Below are positions 7,119 through 9,573 of a stretch of 9,573 nt of DNA, piece by piece. Both the position numbers and the translations under genes were made by a program. The stretch is taken from NCBI GenBank assembly GCA_002340515.1, contig DDMF01000053.1, positions 7,253-16,825 on the forward strand. The letters are read 5' to 3'. The DNA is from Rhodobacteraceae bacterium UBA2553. GTDB taxonomy: Bacteria; Pseudomonadota; Alphaproteobacteria; Rhodobacterales; Rhodobacteraceae. Within the stretch, counting starts at the first letter, position 1; each line of letters begins with the position of its first letter. The notes under the pieces were generated by a model. It saw nothing but the letters and a program-made list of their open reading frames with translations. It did not search any database and was not told the DNA's origin.

Positions 7119-7505
7119 ATGGCACTTCGAGATCAACTAAGAACCATTGTCGTTGACGATATGTCGACCAGTCGCGGGCTCATCACCCAAGCGCTTGAAG
7201 GATTCGGGCTTCAACAAATTGAGACAGCAGTCGATGGGCAAAGCGCGCTGCATAAAATTGCTACTTGGCCAGTTCACTTGGTGATTTCCGACATGAATAT
7301 GCCTGGCATGAACGGACTACAATTATTACATTCCTTGCGCACTACACCGCAAACCAAAGGGGTAGGTTTCTTGCTTATCACCGGAAAAGCGGATCGCGAA
7401 ATCATTGAGTATGGTAAAAAACTCGGGATGAATAATTTTGTGAAAAAACCGTTTCAACCAGACCAGCTCCGAGTGGCGATCGAGGCGATTGTTGGTAGGC
7501 TATAG
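7119..7505 (+). CDS. cheY2: CheY-type response regulator (CheY2, likely flagellar motor output)
   Basis: A 128-residue single receiver domain with D13-D14, phosphoacceptor D58 (ISDMNMPGMNG), switch threonine T88 and K110 in KKPF; F107 stands at the place of E. coli CheY Tyr106. Segment by segment it resembles E. coli CheY more than the operon's other CheY does (VVDD-ST-R, ISD-NMP-M-GL-LL), and it occupies the place of S. meliloti CheY2, the regulator that acts on the motor; I infer that it is the output regulator. It follows cheR after 33 bases, with AAAGGA ahead of the ATG. In S. meliloti cheB lies between cheR and cheY2; here it does not. Confidence 0.92.
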   Translation: MALRDQLRTIVVDDMSTSRGLITQALEGFGLQQIETAVDGQSALHKIATWPVHLVISDMNMPGMNGLQLLHSLRTTPQTKGVGFLLITGKADREIIEYGKKLGMNNFVKKPFQPDQLRVAIEAIVGRL

Positions 7506-7513
7506 GTGCGCCC

Positions 7514-7897
7514 ATGTCAGGAGATATGAAGCCATCGATGCTATCCCATCACCATGCAAAAAGCACAGCACTTATGGCGACTTCGGGAGAGTTGGAAAAC
7601 CTTGCGCATCTCTGCAAAGAGATTCAATGGGCCATTTCCGCTCTTTTGGAAACAGCTCATCACCCGGATTTAACGGTGGAGATACATGTGCTTCAGGACA
7701 TAGACCGAATGCAACAAACCCTGGTTGATCTCGCTAATTTGGTCGGCGAAACAGCCAAAATGGTACCTGCGACCATAGTGGATGACTTAAAACTCAAGAA
7801 TACAATTCACTTGGAAAGCCTCCGACGTCGGCTTTTTCCGAACGACAGCAAAGCCGATGACCCGATCCACCAGGCTAACGATATAACCTGGTTTTAA
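7514..7897 (+). CDS. Uncharacterised chemotaxis operon protein with a DxxxQ (CheZ/CheT-like) motif
   Basis: I do not recognise a firm family. The 127 residues appear soluble and largely helical: a polar His-containing start (1-20), helix-prone stretches 25-48 and 55-84, a third at 88-107 (LKLKNTIHLESLRRRLF), then a short polar linker and a C-terminal tail ending NDITWF. Residues 64-68 read DRMQQ, a D-x-x-x-Q motif within a helix, as in CheZ phosphatases and in S. meliloti CheT, a small protein of the che operon that dephosphorylates CheY1~P and binds CheR. It starts 8 bases after cheY2 and ends the operon, so a role in signal termination is a reasonable inference. The ATG at 7514 has AGGTG about 6 bases upstream; ATG at 7526 has a purine tract too close to it. 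Codon use looks AT-rich like its neighbours. Confidence 0.72.
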   Translation: MSGDMKPSMLSHHHAKSTALMATSGELENLAHLCKEIQWAISALLETAHHPDLTVEIHVLQDIDRMQQTLVDLANLVGETAKMVPATIVDDLKLKNTIHLESLRRRLFPNDSKADDPIHQANDITWF

Positions 7898-7905
7898 TTC
7901 TACCC

Positions 7906-7935
7906 AAAAAGGGCTGCTCCCACGAGCAGCCCTTT
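7906..7935. terminator. Bidirectional terminator between the che operon and cheD
   Basis: A perfect 12-bp inverted repeat (7908-7919 with 7924-7935; AAAGGGCTGCTC and its complement) with a 4-base loop lies between two convergent stop codons. On the minus strand the stem is followed by five T, on the plus strand by TTT, so it should serve both units, perhaps better on the minus strand. Confidence 0.87.
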
Positions 7936-7951
7936 ACCACTTTGGAATTCT

Positions 7952-8482
7952 TTAAAATAGCTCAACGTCGTTTACTTCGGTCTTTTTCGGCGCGGTAATT
8001 AGAACGTCTTTGAGAACAAGCTTTTGCCGTGCTCGGCCAGATGCTGGCCAAAACTCCAAACGCCGAGCTTTATCCCCTCCTAAATCTCCGCCAACATATT
8101 CAATGTCTTCTCGCTTCAAAAAATCAACGACAAACTCACCGTTTCTGCGCCCGGCATCGGAGAGACCCGCAATCATACGGGCGCCCCCAAAAACCTTAGC
8201 CTTCAAATTTCGACGGCAGGCACCTTGTCGGATCAAACCGTTAATCAGAAGTTCCATTCCATTGACACCATGTCCGAACACCTCTTCAGCATTTTGAGTG
8301 TCATCCGTGAAGAGGACATGGTTCATTCCCCCGACGCCGATCACGCCATCCCAAAGACATGCCGAGACACAAGACCCCAAAAGCGTCGCAATGACTTTAT
8401 CCTGCCCCTGTTCTATTGCAAATTCGCCTTGCGAGATGTAGGTGCGTGTTGATTGATGTAAAAGTGATGAGAACTGGTTCAT
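7952..8482 (-). CDS. cheD: Chemoreceptor glutamine deamidase CheD
   Basis: CheD deamidates specific receptor glutamines to glutamates, creating methylation sites, and in some bacteria partners CheC or other adaptation proteins. The protein is 176 residues. The active-site cysteine is C38 in TLLGSCVSACLWD and the histidine H55 in GGMNHVLF; the 17-residue spacing equals that of Thermotoga CheD (C27-H44), and T33 is near the expected place of the assisting threonine. KVFGGARM (96-103) is another family signature. The C-terminus is a short tail after the last strand, ending NDVELF. GAGAGG lies about 8 bases before the ATG. It follows cheB on the same strand with 16 bases between, so both are likely co-transcribed, convergent to the main che operon. 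Confidence 0.95.
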   Translation of the reverse strand: MNQFSSLLHQSTRTYISQGEFAIEQGQDKVIATLLGSCVSACLWDGVIGVGGMNHVLFTDDTQNAEEVFGHGVNGMELLINGLIRQGACRRNLKAKVFGGARMIAGLSDAGRRNGEFVVDFLKREDIEYVGGDLGGDKARRLEFWPASGRARQKLVLKDVLITAPKKTEVNDVELF

Positions 8483-8498
8483 TGAGCAAGCCTCTCTG

Positions 8499-9527
8499 CT
8501 ACACTTTTGCGCAGGCCTTAAGAATGGCCTCCGGAATTTTTCTGAGAGGTAGAATATTTCTCACCCCTCCCTTCTCAAAAGCCATCTTGGGCATCCCATA
8601 TACAACAGAGCTGGCTTGGTCCTGTGCATAACAATCGGCACCATTGGTGTTTAACACCCGGATACCCTCTGCCCCATCATAACCCATCCCCGTCAAGATC
8701 ACCCCAACAGTCCGATGCGCAAAATGTTTTGCAGACAACATCATTTCATCAACCGATGGCCTGTGCCCTGACCTCTTAGGCGCTTGTAAAAGACGTACCT
8801 TCGGGCTGAGTTCGTCAGTCAATACCAGATGGAACTCGCCTCCAGGAGCAAGCAATACCTCGCCCACCTTTGGCATGTCTCCATTTTGTGCCAGCTTGAC
8901 AGTTGGATTCGACAACCTGTTCAATCTATCGGCAAAGTTCACCAAAAACTGCTCAGGCATATGCTGTGTAATTAAGATTGGTGGGCAATCATGTGGTAGG
9001 CAAGATAGGATATACTCAAGCGCCTCCACCCCCCCTGTTGAGGCACCAATCATAACAAGCTTCCCGTTCCATCTCTGGCAATGATCAGGAATAGCTCTTT
9101 TTGCGCGGCGCATTCCGACGCGGGGGGCAACCTGTGCTTCAGAGGCCATCAGAAGAGTGTCAGACAGGTTTTCAAATGGATTTTGACCAACCGAAAGTCG
9201 AGGTTTCAAGATACATTCGACCGCCCCTAGTGAAAGTGCTTTAACAGCAGCATCGCTCCCTTCTGCCGTTACAGAAGACAACATCACAACAGGTGTGGGG
9301 CGAGCGCACATGAGCCTTTGAAGAAAATCAAGCCCGTTCATCCCGGGCATTTCGATATCCAACGTTAAAACATCAGGAGCTAGTGATCGAACTTGATCTC
9401 TAGCTTCTTTCGCAGAGGCCGCTTCGCCGACAACCTCAATTCTGGGGTCCTTCTCAATGCCAATCCGAATGAGGCTTCGCATCGTTGAGCTGTCATCAAC
9501 CACAAGAACACGTATCTTTTTTGACAT
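8499..9527 (-). CDS. cheB: Chemotaxis response regulator protein-glutamate methylesterase CheB
   Basis: CheB removes methyl groups from receptor glutamates (and can deamidate glutamines) when phosphorylated by CheA, giving negative feedback. The 342 residues have a receiver domain (1-120; D11-D12, phosphoacceptor D57 in LTLDIEMPGMNG, K108 in LKPR), a linker (about 121-154), and the methylesterase domain (155-342) with the catalytic triad S163 (GASTGG), H189 (TQHMP) and D284 (GMGYDGA), all present. The ATG at 9527 is preferred over an in-frame ATG at 9566 because the receiver fold begins with MSKKIRVLVVDD and AGGTG lies 5 bases upstream. Its promoter is outside or at the edge of the window. 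Unlike in S. meliloti, it is not placed between cheR and cheY2. Confidence 0.96.
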   Translation of the reverse strand: MSKKIRVLVVDDSSTMRSLIRIGIEKDPRIEVVGEAASAKEARDQVRSLAPDVLTLDIEMPGMNGLDFLQRLMCARPTPVVMLSSVTAEGSDAAVKALSLGAVECILKPRLSVGQNPFENLSDTLLMASEAQVAPRVGMRRAKRAIPDHCQRWNGKLVMIGASTGGVEALEYILSCLPHDCPPILITQHMPEQFLVNFADRLNRLSNPTVKLAQNGDMPKVGEVLLAPGGEFHLVLTDELSPKVRLLQAPKRSGHRPSVDEMMLSAKHFAHRTVGVILTGMGYDGAEGIRVLNTNGADCYAQDQASSVVYGMPKMAFEKGGVRNILPLRKIPEAILKACAKV

Positions 9528-9532
9528 TATAG

Positions 9533-9537
9533 CACCT
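9533..9537 (-). promoter_or_regulatory. Ribosome binding site of cheB
   Basis: On the minus strand AGGTG precedes the ATG at 9527 by five bases and so favours this start over the ATG at 9566. Confidence 0.55.
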
Positions 9538-9573
9538 TGCAAATTTGCTGCCCGTTCAAAAGTCATCCCAATC

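Noticed and set aside
7489..7728. Overlapping 79-codon frame across the end of cheY2 and the start of the DxxxQ gene
   Set aside because: It starts inside cheY2 in another frame, has no domain, and overlaps a better-placed gene with an upstream AGGTG.

Overview
The window reads as chromosome of an alphaproteobacterium, most likely a marine Rhodobacteraceae (roseobacter-type) strain. The grounds are the wording of the release factor 2, the DUF2189 membrane protein, the bactofilin, and above all a chemotaxis operon with the alphaproteobacterial order cheS-cheY-cheA-cheW-cheR-cheY. The assignment rests on family resemblance only; no search was run.

Layout. At 1-423 (+) is the 3' part of a bactofilin gene, closed by a strong hairpin terminator. 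At 511-1299 (-) is a DUF2189 multi-pass membrane protein. At 1491-2618 (-) is prfB (peptide chain release factor 2) with its own terminator. A 251-base divergent intergenic region (2619-2869) carries the promoters of prfB and of the chemotaxis operon. From 2870 to 7897 (+) runs a tight chemotaxis operon: a small STAS protein (CheS type), a first CheY, CheA, CheW, CheR (GTG start overlapping the cheW stop), a second CheY, and a 127-residue protein of no obvious family that carries a CheZ/CheT-like DxxxQ motif. A bidirectional terminator at about 7906-7935 separates this from the convergent pair cheB-cheD (9527-7952, -).

How it works together. CheW and CheA couple (unseen) receptors to phosphotransfer. 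CheY2 resembles the motor-binding CheY of E. coli, while CheY1, next to CheS and CheA, fits the phosphate-sink CheY1 known from Sinorhizobium meliloti. CheS and the DxxxQ protein are candidates for speeding signal termination. CheR, CheB and CheD carry out receptor methylation, demethylation and deamidation. Unlike the S. meliloti order (cheR-cheB-cheY2-cheD), cheB and cheD lie here in a separate convergent unit. No receptor or flagellar gene is visible.

The most interesting signals are the DxxxQ protein at 7514-7897 and a shared C-terminal tail (acidic, hydrophobic, ending in Phe) on that protein (NDITWF) and on CheD (NDVELF), which could dock both on one partner. All structural genes appear intact; only the first is cut by the window edge.
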